Positions 27,876-36,557 of a stretch of 64,000 bases of DNA are shown here, piece after piece. The DNA is from Azoarcus sp. CIB (lineage in GTDB: Bacteria > Pseudomonadota > Gammaproteobacteria > Burkholderiales > Rhodocyclaceae), in assembly GCF_001190925.1 (NCBI RefSeq), contig NZ_CP011072.1, positions 2,294,001 to 2,358,000 of the forward strand, in the 5' to 3' direction. Position numbers and translations under genes: made by a program. The notes beneath the pieces are model-generated. The model had not been told where the DNA came from, did not search any database, and saw nothing but the letters and a program-made list of their open reading frames with translations. Each line of letters begins with the position of its first letter. Position 1 is the first letter of the stretch.

Positions 27876-28345
27876 ATTACCGCGCGTTGAACCACGAAGA
27901 CATCGAAGTCTTTTCCGAAGCGATCTCGGCCTTCTTCCTCAACATGACGCACGAACCGGCCGTCGTGCGCACCGCCTACCTGCTCGACGGCACGGCTTCG
28001 CCGCTGTGGGGCGATTTCAACGGGGTGATCGACGTGTCCGGGGGTTTCCGCGGAAGCATCACCTTCTCGGCAGCGCACGGCATGCTGTCGCAGGTGCTGC
28101 AGGCGATCGGCGAACGCGAGCATTCGGAGGATCGCTGCCTCGACGTCGTCGGCGAGATCGCCAACATGATGTCGGGCCGCGCACGACGCCATTTCGGCGA
28201 AGAACTGACGATCTCGCCGCCTTCCGCCCGCCTGCGCACGATGCCGCCGGCCGCCGCACGCGCCACGGGCGTGCCCTTCGCGATCCCGTTGCGCTGGCGC
28301 GCGCACGAGGCGAACCTGGTCGTGCACCTCGACATCCGCCGCTGA
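27872..28345 (+). CDS. CheX-like phosphatase domain protein
   Basis: The 157-residue protein resembles CheX, which dephosphorylates CheY-P. The catalytic Glu-x-x-Asn motif appears as GEIANMMSG (Glu95, Asn98). The start is a TTG overlapping the regulator's TGA, giving translational coupling. Kinase, regulator and phosphatase thus form one compact circuit. Confidence 0.85.
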   Translation: MNYRALNHEDIEVFSEAISAFFLNMTHEPAVVRTAYLLDGTASPLWGDFNGVIDVSGGFRGSITFSAAHGMLSQVLQAIGEREHSEDRCLDVVGEIANMMSGRARRHFGEELTISPPSARLRTMPPAAARATGVPFAIPLRWRAHEANLVVHLDIRR

Positions 28346-28522
28346 AGCGGAAGGACTACGGAACCGCAGCCGGCCTTGCCGGCGTGCACTCCCCCGCCCC
28401 ATTTCCCGCCACATTCCCCGCCCCACTCACCGGCCATTACGCATAACATGCGCGCTTCCGGTTCGGCGTGCGGGAAGCGCGTCCCGCGCGGCCGGCCAAC
28501 CCCGAGCACGAGATTGAGTCCC

Positions 28523-29950
28523 ATGAGCCACCATTCAGCAAGATTCCCCGTCGTCGACGCCCAGGTTTCGCCCACCGGGCGCATGGAGGTGTTGTCGCGC
28601 ACCGAAGCCGCCCGCCTCTCCAGCCAGGGCCAGGGCGGACTGAAGGACACCTTCCGCAATTGCGCCCTCGCGGTGCTCAATTGCGGCAACCCGCTCGACG
28701 ACGGCAAGGAGCTCCTCGCGCGCTACCCCGACTTCGACATCGAGATCATCCAGCGCTCGCGCGGCATCAAGCTGGACATCCGCAACGCGCCGGCGAGCGC
28801 CTTCGTCGACGGCCAAATGATCCGCGGCATCCAGGAACACCTGTTCGCCGTGCTGCGCGACGTGGTGTATGCGAACGGCGACACCGGCGGGGCCGGCGGC
28901 GCGGCCCTTGGGCGATTCGACCTCGGCAGCTCGGAAGGCATCACCGATGCCGTGTTCCACATCCTGCGCAACGCCGGGATCGTGCAGCCGGTGATCCAGC
29001 CCAGCGTCGCGGTGTGCTGGGGCGGGCACTCGATCAGCCGCGCGGAGTACGACTACACCAAGCGCGTCGGCTACGAGATGGGTCTGCGCGGGCTGGACAT
29101 CTGCACCGGCTGCGGCCCGGGTGCGATGAAGGGTCCGATGAAGGGCGCGGCGATCGGACATGCCAAGCAGCGCATCGGCAAGCCGCGCTATCTGGGCTTC
29201 ACCGAGCCGGGGATCATCGCCGCCGAGTCGCCCAATCCCATCGTCAATGACCTGGTGATCCTGCCCGACGTCGAAAAGCGCCTGGAGGCCTTCGTCCGCG
29301 CGGGCCACGGCTTCGTGGTGTTCCCCGGCGGCGTCGGCACCGCCGAGGAGATCCTCTACGTGCTGGGCATCCTGCTGCATCCGGCCAATGCCGCGCAGCC
29401 TTTCCCGCTGGTTTTCACCGGGCCTAAGAGCGCCGAGGACTACTTCCGCCGCATCGACAGCTTCATCGGCGAGACGCTCGGCGACGAGGCGCGCAGCCGT
29501 TACCGCATCATCATCGACGACCCGGCCGCGGTCGCGCGCGAGATCCACGGCGGCATCATGAGGGTGCGGGCCTTCCGCAAGGAACAGCGCGACGCCTATT
29601 ACTTCAACTGGCTGCTGCGCATCGAAAACGAGTTCCAGCAGCCCTTCCGGCCGACGCACGCGAACATGCGGCGGCTCAAGCTCCACCGCGGCGAGCCGAA
29701 GCACCTGCTCGCGGCCGATCTGCGGCGCGCGTTCTCCGGCGTGGTTGCAGGCAACGTCAAGAACGAGGGCATCCGCGAGATCGAGCAGCACGGTCCGTTC
29801 GAGATCCACGGCGATCCCGAGATCATGGGGCCAATGGACGCGCTGCTCGCCTCCTTCGTCGCGCAGGGGCGGATGAAACTGCCCGGGACGACCTACAACC
29901 CGTGTTATCGCGTCGTACCCCGCGCACGCGCGGCGGCGCCCTCCGCCTGA
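28523..29950 (+). CDS. ppnN: Pyrimidine/purine nucleotide 5'-monophosphate nucleosidase (LOG family)
   Basis: The 475-residue protein matches PpnN (YgdH), which splits nucleoside monophosphates into base and ribose 5-phosphate and is controlled by (p)ppGpp in Escherichia coli. The LOG motif is FPGGVGTAEE (about residue 270) with the Arg-containing GPGAMKGPMKGA block upstream, and the flanking N- and C-terminal domains are present. ATG 28523 is used because MSHH precedes the conserved PVVDAQVSPTG. Confidence 0.92.
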   Translation: MSHHSARFPVVDAQVSPTGRMEVLSRTEAARLSSQGQGGLKDTFRNCALAVLNCGNPLDDGKELLARYPDFDIEIIQRSRGIKLDIRNAPASAFVDGQMIRGIQEHLFAVLRDVVYANGDTGGAGGAALGRFDLGSSEGITDAVFHILRNAGIVQPVIQPSVAVCWGGHSISRAEYDYTKRVGYEMGLRGLDICTGCGPGAMKGPMKGAAIGHAKQRIGKPRYLGFTEPGIIAAESPNPIVNDLVILPDVEKRLEAFVRAGHGFVVFPGGVGTAEEILYVLGILLHPANAAQPFPLVFTGPKSAEDYFRRIDSFIGETLGDEARSRYRIIIDDPAAVAREIHGGIMRVRAFRKEQRDAYYFNWLLRIENEFQQPFRPTHANMRRLKLHRGEPKHLLAADLRRAFSGVVAGNVKNEGIREIEQHGPFEIHGDPEIMGPMDALLASFVAQGRMKLPGTTYNPCYRVVPRARAAAPSA

Positions 29951-30038
29951 GCGGGCGACGCGCGGCCCGCGGCGGCGGGCATGTTGCGTGAATGCCATGA
30001 TCGCCCGGCGGCATATGCTGCCGGGGAACACGTCTGGA

Positions 30039-30095
30039 AATATGTCCGTAACGTTTGATGGGTACAATTCCCCAAAAAACAAAACCAGACATATT
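30039..30095 (+). promoter_or_regulatory. Promoter flanked by an inverted repeat
   Basis: AATATGTC (30039-30046) and GACATATT (30088-30095) form a perfect inverted repeat on either side of a TACAAT -10-like box (30063-30068). Each arm is extended by a GTCTGG/CCAGAC element. It precedes the 89-residue hypothetical gene and is a plausible operator pair. Confidence 0.4.
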
Positions 30096-30111
30096 CAAAC
30101 CACCGACGATC

Positions 30112-30381
30112 ATGAAAAGCCACACCAAAGAAAACTTCCTTCCGGCCGATCCGGGCTTCCACCGCGAGCGCGACGACGGCCTCTACGATCCCGTCCGCTT
30201 CGTCTTTGTAAACGACCGCATGCGCGAGCACATCCTGATCGAGCGCCGCGCGATTCTGGACGCGCTGCCGCCGTTCAACCGCGTGCGCCAGGAGAAGATC
30301 TTCAGCAAGTACGATCCGGACGAACGTCATCGCAGCTTCCAGAACATCCTGCGGATGTACGGCCGCCCGGCGAACGCATAG
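30112..30381 (+). CDS. Hypothetical protein, 89 residues
   Basis: A charged, Arg/Asp-rich soluble protein (FHRERDDGLYDPVRFVFVNDRMREH, with DERHRSFQNILRMYG near the end). I recognise no family. Coding is supported by codon usage like its neighbours, an own promoter-like region and a strong terminator just after the stop. The start could be the in-frame ATG at 30055, but MKSHTKENF begins the part with normal composition. Confidence 0.6.
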   Translation: MKSHTKENFLPADPGFHRERDDGLYDPVRFVFVNDRMREHILIERRAILDALPPFNRVRQEKIFSKYDPDERHRSFQNILRMYGRPANA

Positions 30382-30417
30382 CGAAAGGCGTCGTCCGGCA
30401 CGCGCCGGACAGTGCAA

Positions 30418-30450
30418 CGAAAAACGCGGCTTGATGCCGCGTTTTTCGTT
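30418..30450. terminator. Bidirectional intrinsic terminator
   Basis: A-rich/GC stem CGAAAAAACGCGGC pairs with GCCGCGTTTTTCG around a TTGAT loop. T-runs occur on both strands, so it can stop both the hypothetical gene and the convergent PhoX gene. Confidence 0.85.
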
Positions 30451-30489
30451 TGTAGCGCGGGCGTCGGCGACGCCCGCATGTACCCAGCC

Positions 30490-32679
30490 TCAGACGCCGA
30501 TGCGGCCGCCGTCCGTGCGCGTGATGACGATGGTCGCCGAGCGCGGACGCGACAGCCCGCCGTCCGGCCAGTGGCTGCCGAAGGTGCCCGTGGCGAAGTC
30601 GGGACGGGTGTCTTCGCCCGGATGCTGGATGTTCACGAACAGCGCCTTGCCGTCCGGCGTTTCCGCGACCCCGGTGATCTCGCACTCCTTCGGGCCGACG
30701 AGGAAGCGCCGCAGGTTTTCCTCGCCGGGCGGCTTGCCGACGTAGGTATCGACCGCGCGCGTGCTCGTGCCGTCGCTGCTCACGATGGTCCGCGGACCGC
30801 CGTCGCCGACCTCGCCCGGCACCGCTGCGAGCAGCATGCAGTTCGTGACGTCGGCGTAGGCGCCGTCGTCGGTCTCGATCCACAGCACGCCGGTCGCCTG
30901 GCTGAACCAGAGACCGTCGGGGCTGGAGAAATCGTTGGCATCGGTCAGACCCGAGACGTTCACGTTCGCCGCGTCCGCGGTCGCACGCGCGCCGAACAGG
31001 AACACGTCCCACTTGAACGAGGTTGCGGCAACGTCGCCGCCGGCTTCGGCGAAGCGGATGATGTGGCCGTTGGGGTTGCCGCGCTGGTCCTGGCCCGTGG
31101 TTTTGCGATCGTTGTAGAAGCGCGGGTTGGCGGCGTCGAGGCGGGAAAGCGGACGGCTCGCGGCATTGGTGTTGGTGAGGGCCATGTAGACCTCGCCGTT
31201 GCGCGGATTCACGGCGCCCCATTCGGGGCGGTCCATCTTCGTCGCGCCGGCTGCGTCCGCCGCGAGGCGCGCATGCACGATGACGTCGGCCTGGTCGGCG
31301 AACGCATAGGCGGGGTTCGCAGGCGACACGTTGCCGACGCCGAAGCTCAGCTCGACCCAGCGGCCGGTGCCGTCGGCATCGAAGCGTGCGACGTAGAGCT
31401 TGCCGTCGTCGAGGTACTTGTCGCCGGCCGCCATGCCGCCGTTGGCGTCGTCCGGGTGCCACACGGCATTCGAGACGTACTTGTAGATGTACTCGTTGCG
31501 CGAGTCGCAGCCCATGTACCACACCAGCGGGTGGCCGACGCGAACGGGGCCGAGCCACGCGCCTTCGTGCGCGAAGCGGCCCAGCGCGGTGCGCTTCTTC
31601 GGCGTCGCGTGCGGGTCGAACGGGTCGATCTCGACGACCCAGCCGTAGGTGTTGGGCGCGTTGCGGTAGTCGTCGCTGCCGTCGGTCGAGCTGCCGAGTT
31701 TCATCGCGTTCCAGCGGCCGTAGAGGTCGTCCGGCGTATCGGGGGTGACGGTCGCCCACAGTTCGCGCCCGTTGCCGGCCACGCCGTAGCGGGCGAGAGC
31801 CGCCAGTTCCCTGGCGCTGCGCTTGGGGTTGTCGATCGCGGTGATGCGGCGGAAATACCCGGCCCAGTTTTCCTCGCACGTGAGATAGGTGCCCCACGGC
31901 GTGCTGCCGCTGGCACAGTTGTTGACGGTGCCGCGCGTGCGGCTGCCGTCCTGCGAGTACTTCGTGACCATGTAGGGGGTCTTGCCGGCCGGGCCGGACA
32001 GCTCCATTTCGGTCAGGGTGTGAACGCGGCGGTTGAAGTGCGAGTCGCGCTGATAGCGCCATTCGCCGCCTGCGCGCGCGGTCTCGACCACGCTCACGCC
32101 GTGCACGTAGAACTCGCGCAGTACCTCTTCCGCCACCGTGCGCACACCACCGACCACCGTAGCGCCGTTCGGATGCAGGAAGGCGGGGGTGATCGCCTCG
32201 TGGTTCAGGCACAGCAGGCCACGGTCGGACTCGTTCTTGTGGTGCTTGCCGTTGGGGCCGAGGCCGAAGTAGTGCATGCCGTCGTGATGGTCGCCGGCGC
32301 GCAGCGCGAAGCTCTCGGCCGGGTCGGTGCCGTCGTTCAGGTATTCGCCCACGCTGCCGTCGATCGGGTCGCCCAGGCGGTAGAGGACCGTGTAGCGATA
32401 GCCGTCCGGCACCGCCACCGCGTCGGCGAGGCTCTTCGCCACGGGGTTGAAGGCGAGTTTCGGCAGCTTGCGGCCAGGAGCGGCAGCGCCCTGTGCGGAC
32501 GCAGCCGCAAAGGCCGGCGACACGCCGCCGGCCATCGCCAGCGTGGCGGCGCCCATGCCGCCGCCAAGGAGCTGGCGCCGTGACAGACGCGCCTGCAGGA
32601 TGGTGTCGAAGCTCGGATTAGCCGAGGTATTGGTGGATTCGTCGTCGCTATCGGGGCGCAGGAATTGCAGATCGTTCAT
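30490..32679 (-). CDS. PhoX-family alkaline phosphatase (DUF839)
   Basis: The 729-residue protein has a twin-arginine signal (SRRQLLGG at residues 33-40 followed by a hydrophobic stretch and PAFA). The mature part matches the PhoX/DUF839 family, including the blocks LLCLNHEAITP, TCEENWAGYF and GEVYMALTN. PhoX enzymes are Ca/Fe-dependent periplasmic phosphomonoesterases. AGGA precedes ATG 32679, which fixes the start; the frame is open 38 codons further. A Pho-box was not recognised. Confidence 0.9.
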   Translation of the reverse strand: MNDLQFLRPDSDDESTNTSANPSFDTILQARLSRRQLLGGGMGAATLAMAGGVSPAFAAASAQGAAAPGRKLPKLAFNPVAKSLADAVAVPDGYRYTVLYRLGDPIDGSVGEYLNDGTDPAESFALRAGDHHDGMHYFGLGPNGKHHKNESDRGLLCLNHEAITPAFLHPNGATVVGGVRTVAEEVLREFYVHGVSVVETARAGGEWRYQRDSHFNRRVHTLTEMELSGPAGKTPYMVTKYSQDGSRTRGTVNNCASGSTPWGTYLTCEENWAGYFRRITAIDNPKRSARELAALARYGVAGNGRELWATVTPDTPDDLYGRWNAMKLGSSTDGSDDYRNAPNTYGWVVEIDPFDPHATPKKRTALGRFAHEGAWLGPVRVGHPLVWYMGCDSRNEYIYKYVSNAVWHPDDANGGMAAGDKYLDDGKLYVARFDADGTGRWVELSFGVGNVSPANPAYAFADQADVIVHARLAADAAGATKMDRPEWGAVNPRNGEVYMALTNTNAASRPLSRLDAANPRFYNDRKTTGQDQRGNPNGHIIRFAEAGGDVAATSFKWDVFLFGARATADAANVNVSGLTDANDFSSPDGLWFSQATGVLWIETDDGAYADVTNCMLLAAVPGEVGDGGPRTIVSSDGTSTRAVDTYVGKPPGEENLRRFLVGPKECEITGVAETPDGKALFVNIQHPGEDTRPDFATGTFGSHWPDGGLSRPRSATIVITRTDGGRIGV

Positions 32680-32861
32680 TGGGAGTTCCTCTGTGGGATT
32701 ACGCGATGCCGCTTGCGTGCACGCACGGTAATCCGCACAGGTTAAGAACTCATGACAGGGCAATCGCGACGAATCCGGCGACGCGGCGGGCACCGCAAGG
32801 CGGCGTCAATCCGCCGCGGAGACTTCGACCAGGCGCTGGGTTGATCCGATCGCCACCCGGC

Positions 32862-33620
32862 TCAACCGGGCTCGTCCGGAAACACCGTCCGGTATAGGCA
32901 TTCGGTCGCGAAAGCGGCGACGGGCAGCGTGACCATCAGTAGCAGCGGCACGATGATCGACACGATGATCGTGCTGCCGAGCACGAGGCTCCATATCAGG
33001 TTCGCCGGTAGGCTGCGAAAGATCGCACGAACGCTCGCACTGACGGCGACGACCAGGCTGGCGCGCCGCTCGATGAGCAGGGGAACGGCATAGGCGGTGA
33101 TGCTGAACGCGATCAGCGCGAATAGTCCGCCCGCAACGATTGCCCCCAGGTGGAAGCGCAGGAGCTCTGCCGACAGGGGAAACAGCATCTTCCAGCCGGT
33201 GTAGCTGCGCCCCACCATGAAGCTGTAGAGGATGCCGGCGTCGGTCATCCAGATCACGAAGAGAAACAGGCAGACGAGCACGAGGCCCCAGAGCGAGGGG
33301 GGCGATCGCAGGAAGCCCCCGCCGACATCCCGCCACGTCGGTTTGCGGCCGTCGCGCCGCGCCGCCGACATGGCGAAGAAGCCCGCCAGCAAGGCCGGCG
33401 CCACGATCAGGAAACCGCCCACCAGCGGCAATGCCATCGGCGCCAGTCCGACAGTGGCGAGCAGGGTGATGAGCCCCACGCCGAACACGGCGAAACCTCC
33501 GGCATACAGCAGCGAAAGGGGCGCGGTGTCGGCGAAGACGTGCAGCCCGGAGGCTACGGCTGCGATGACCTGTGCGGGGCGGATTTGCTTCGGCTCGGGG
33601 CGATTGGCATTCATCGACAT
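32862..33620 (-). CDS. DUF2189 family membrane protein
   Basis: The 252-residue protein has six to seven hydrophobic segments and the DUF2189 pattern: an N-terminal block QIRPAQVIAAVASGLHVFADT, then paired helices and FSITAYAVPLL. GAGGTG precedes ATG 33620. No function is known for the family. Confidence 0.85.
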   Translation of the reverse strand: MSMNANRPEPKQIRPAQVIAAVASGLHVFADTAPLSLLYAGGFAVFGVGLITLLATVGLAPMALPLVGGFLIVAPALLAGFFAMSAARRDGRKPTWRDVGGGFLRSPPSLWGLVLVCLFLFVIWMTDAGILYSFMVGRSYTGWKMLFPLSAELLRFHLGAIVAGGLFALIAFSITAYAVPLLIERRASLVVAVSASVRAIFRSLPANLIWSLVLGSTIIVSIIVPLLLMVTLPVAAFATECLYRTVFPDEPG

Positions 33621-33763
33621 GGGGCACCTCGAAGAAGAACGCACGTTCCATCCTAGCCCGAATCCGCCAGAAGCCGCCATGTTGCCCGGCAGCGCGGGCG
33701 GTCGGTTGCCCGAGATTGCGGTGTCCGACCGGGACGCAGCCCCCCGGCCCTTCCCCCGCCCGA

Positions 33764-35095
33764 TTACATCGCCTGAACGGATCTGTTCCGTTTGTCCGCG
33801 TACATCGCGGCGTCGGCGTGCTGCAGGATCCGCTCGACTTCCTGCCCGTGTTCGGGATAGACCGCGATGCCGATGCTTGCCTGTGTGCGCAGGACGCACG
33901 TGTCGAGGTCGATCGGGTGACTCACGGCTTCGCGGATCTTGTCCGCGACGTTGCGGGCATCCTCGGGCGTGTGCACGTCCTCGAGCAGCACGACGAATTC
34001 GTCGCCGCCGAGGCGGGCCACCGTGTCGGTCGCGCGCACGCATCGCTGCAGCCGGCGCGCAACCTCCTGCAGCAGCAGATCGCCGTTTGCGTGTCCCAGC
34101 GAGTCATTGACCTGTTTGAAATCGTCGAGGTCGATGTACAGCAGCGCCATGCGGGACTGATTGCGGACGCATCGGGCGACGACCGACTGAATGCGGTCGT
34201 TGAACAGGCGCCGGTTCGGTAGTCCGGTCAGCTCGTCATGGCGGGCCGCGCGCAGCAGGTCGGCCTTGAGCTGGGCGCGGTCGATGGCGATCGCGACCTG
34301 CTCGGAGACGAAATGCAGTAGCTCCTTGTCCTTGTCCGAGTAATGGATCCCCGGATCGTTTTTCAGCACCAGGGCACCGATCGTCTCGTGCTGCGCGATC
34401 AGCGGCATGGCGAGCCAGGATCCGTTTTCTCCGGACGGCGCTGCGTCACCGGACAGCGCTGCACCGCGCAAGTGCAGCGGACGGCCGCCGCAGATCGCCT
34501 GGGCGCAGAAGTCGCATGCGACAGGTTCGTGCAGGGCCATCGGATTGCCGTGGCAGTCCCGCTGGTAGGAGAAGCTGAGCTTCCTGGTCCGCCGGTCACA
34601 GGTCGCAAGGGCAAGGCCCGCCACCGGCACCAGGCTCGCGATGATGCGGTGGATCTCGCGCAACAGGACGTCGAGATCCTCGGCTTCGTGTGCCGCTTCC
34701 GAGATCGCGTAGGTGGCACGCTGAATGGCCTCGGCGTGCTTGAGTTCGGTGACGTCGCGCGCGACGCCTATGCGCAGCCGATCCCTTTCGGACCAGCGCG
34801 CCGACCACATGAGGTGGACGTGACTCCCGTCCTTGTGGACATAGCGGTTCTCGAAACCGATCCGCGAGCGTCCCGCGATGACTTCACCGGCCTCTTCGGC
34901 GCTCCGCACCCGATCTTCGGGGACGAGAAACTCGAAAAGCTCCCGGCCGATCAATTCCTGCTGCGTGTAACCGAGCATGCGTTCGCAGGCGGCGCTGACG
35001 TGGACGATGCGTCCGCCAGCGTCGACGAGAAAGACAGCGTCGAGCAGCAGATCGACAAAACTGGGCAGGCGGTCGTCGTGGGCAGTCGTAACCAT
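33764..35095 (-). CDS. PAS-GAF-GGDEF diguanylate cyclase
   Basis: The 443-residue protein has a PAS domain (about 10-130), a GAF domain (about 145-275) containing several Cys (CDFCAQAICGG) that could hold a ligand or cofactor, and a GGDEF domain with intact GGDEF (363-367). The inhibitory I-site RATD (354-357) is five residues upstream, so c-di-GMP feedback is expected. There are no membrane helices, so it senses a cytoplasmic signal. It stands alone. Confidence 0.92.
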   Translation of the reverse strand: MVTTAHDDRLPSFVDLLLDAVFLVDAGGRIVHVSAACERMLGYTQQELIGRELFEFLVPEDRVRSAEEAGEVIAGRSRIGFENRYVHKDGSHVHLMWSARWSERDRLRIGVARDVTELKHAEAIQRATYAISEAAHEAEDLDVLLREIHRIIASLVPVAGLALATCDRRTRKLSFSYQRDCHGNPMALHEPVACDFCAQAICGGRPLHLRGAALSGDAAPSGENGSWLAMPLIAQHETIGALVLKNDPGIHYSDKDKELLHFVSEQVAIAIDRAQLKADLLRAARHDELTGLPNRRLFNDRIQSVVARCVRNQSRMALLYIDLDDFKQVNDSLGHANGDLLLQEVARRLQRCVRATDTVARLGGDEFVVLLEDVHTPEDARNVADKIREAVSHPIDLDTCVLRTQASIGIAVYPEHGQEVERILQHADAAMYADKRNRSVQAM

Positions 35096-35159
35096 TTGAA
35101 TAGATTACTAGCATTCCGGCGGGCCGTGACAGGTCACCTGACACGAATCCTCGACCGGA

Positions 35160-35918
35160 CTACCTGCGTTTCTTCTCGCGTTCGCCGCGGACGGCGTTCT
35201 TGCGTGGCGTGCTGTTGCGTCCGGGATTGCGGCTGCTGTCGGCCTGATCGAGCCACAGCAGGGCGTCGACGTAGGACATGAACTGCCTGAGGTATTCGGG
35301 GGAGATGTCGCGCATTTGCCCGAGTGCCTGCAGCACGAGGTGATGCGAGTTGAGCGGGCCGGCGTTTTCGGGGGCCTGGGCGAAGGCGTCAGAGAGCTGC
35401 CGGTCGAGGCTGAGGCGGGACCAGGTGCTGCGGAAATAGCTCAGGGACTTGAGTTCCGGCTGCGCGGGGAAAGCTGCCCCGCCGCCGTGGTCGCCGTAGC
35501 CGGAGCTGCCGGCCGCCCCCTCGGGCGCGTGGCGGCCGATGTGGGCGAGCAGGCCGCTCAGGGGAGATTGGCCGCCCTGCCCCGCCAGCCGCGCGAGCAG
35601 GCGCTGCAGGCCGGCGAGGTCGCCGGCTTCCCGGTACTGCAGCAAGGTGTCGACGGATTCGGGGAAGCGCGTGATCCCGTGGGCGAGCGCATCGCCCGCC
35701 GTGCGCCCGGCGGCATCGAGACGCTCGCGGCAGTCGGACACGGCTTTCGCCAGCCGGCGTTCGAGCACGCCTCGGACCGCGTCGCCGCGGGCTGCCGCGC
35801 GGCGCGCGAGAGCCTCGATGAAGCGGAAACCTACCGGATCGCAGCGCTCGGCGTTCTGCGCGCGCAGGGCTTCGATCCGTGCCGCGGTATCGGCGCCGGT
35901 CGGGCCCGCGTCAGCCAT
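35160..35918 (-). CDS. DUF2894 protein of the motor operon
   Basis: The 252-residue protein matches DUF2894, with the conserved C-terminal core GPLNSHHLVLQALGQMRDISPEYLRQFMSYVDALLWLDQ (about 185-225). The tail is highly basic. It overlaps the OmpA-like gene by eight bases and is the last gene of the DUF3348-DUF802-OmpA-DUF2894 operon. The function is unknown; it is soluble. Confidence 0.85.
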   Translation of the reverse strand: MADAGPTGADTAARIEALRAQNAERCDPVGFRFIEALARRAAARGDAVRGVLERRLAKAVSDCRERLDAAGRTAGDALAHGITRFPESVDTLLQYREAGDLAGLQRLLARLAGQGGQSPLSGLLAHIGRHAPEGAAGSSGYGDHGGGAAFPAQPELKSLSYFRSTWSRLSLDRQLSDAFAQAPENAGPLNSHHLVLQALGQMRDISPEYLRQFMSYVDALLWLDQADSSRNPGRNSTPRKNAVRGEREKKRR

Positions 35919-36555
35919 TGCCCCCCGCGCCCGCCTTGCCCGACTTCGGAACCGGCGCCATCTCGACGCGCCGGTTGCGCGAGCGTCCTTCCGCGTCGGC
36001 GTTGGACGCCACCGGCTGCTCCTGGCCGAAGGCGGCGGCGAACACCGACGAGGACGGGACGCCTTCTTCGACCAGCGCCCGCGTCACGGTCAGCGCCCGC
36101 TGCGCGGAAAGTTCGAGGTTGTCGGCGAATTTCCGGTTGCTGTCGCGCACCGGCCGGTCGTCCGTGAAACCGCTCACCATCAGCATTTCGCCGTTGACGG
36201 AAAGAAAGGCGGCCAGCGGCGGCGCGAGGCTCTTCAGCAGCTGGCGGCCATCCGGCTGCAGCTCGTCCGAATTGAGCGCGAACAGCACGCTGCCGCTGAT
36301 GCCGATGCGGCCGTCGTTGAGGGTGACGCGCCCCGCGGCGAGCGGCACGGCGAGGGCCTTTTCCAGCGCCTCGCGCCGCTGCTCCTCGATGCGGCGCTTC
36401 TGCACTTCCGCTTCCAGGCTGGTCACCAGATCGAGCTGTACGCCGAGGACGCCGACGAGGATCAGCACGAAGGCTCCCAGCAGGCCCGACATCAGATCGC
36501 CGAATACCGCCCAGACCGGTGTCGAGTGATCGATGGCGCCGTCGAACTCGTCCAT
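35911..36555 (-). CDS. MotB/ZorB-like OmpA-family protein
   Basis: The 214-residue protein has one N-terminal membrane helix containing Asp20 (FGDLMSGLLGAF), matching the ion-carrying Asp of MotB/TolR/ZorB, then a helical linker and an OmpA-like peptidoglycan-binding domain ending SRNRRVE. ATG 36555 follows the DUF802 stop by two bases. With the upstream MotA-like gene it should form a proton- or sodium-driven motor anchored to the cell wall. Confidence 0.88.
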   Translation of the reverse strand: MDEFDGAIDHSTPVWAVFGDLMSGLLGAFVLILVGVLGVQLDLVTSLEAEVQKRRIEEQRREALEKALAVPLAAGRVTLNDGRIGISGSVLFALNSDELQPDGRQLLKSLAPPLAAFLSVNGEMLMVSGFTDDRPVRDSNRKFADNLELSAQRALTVTRALVEEGVPSSSVFAAAFGQEQPVASNADAEGRSRNRRVEMAPVPKSGKAGAGGNG

Positions 36556-36557
36556 CG

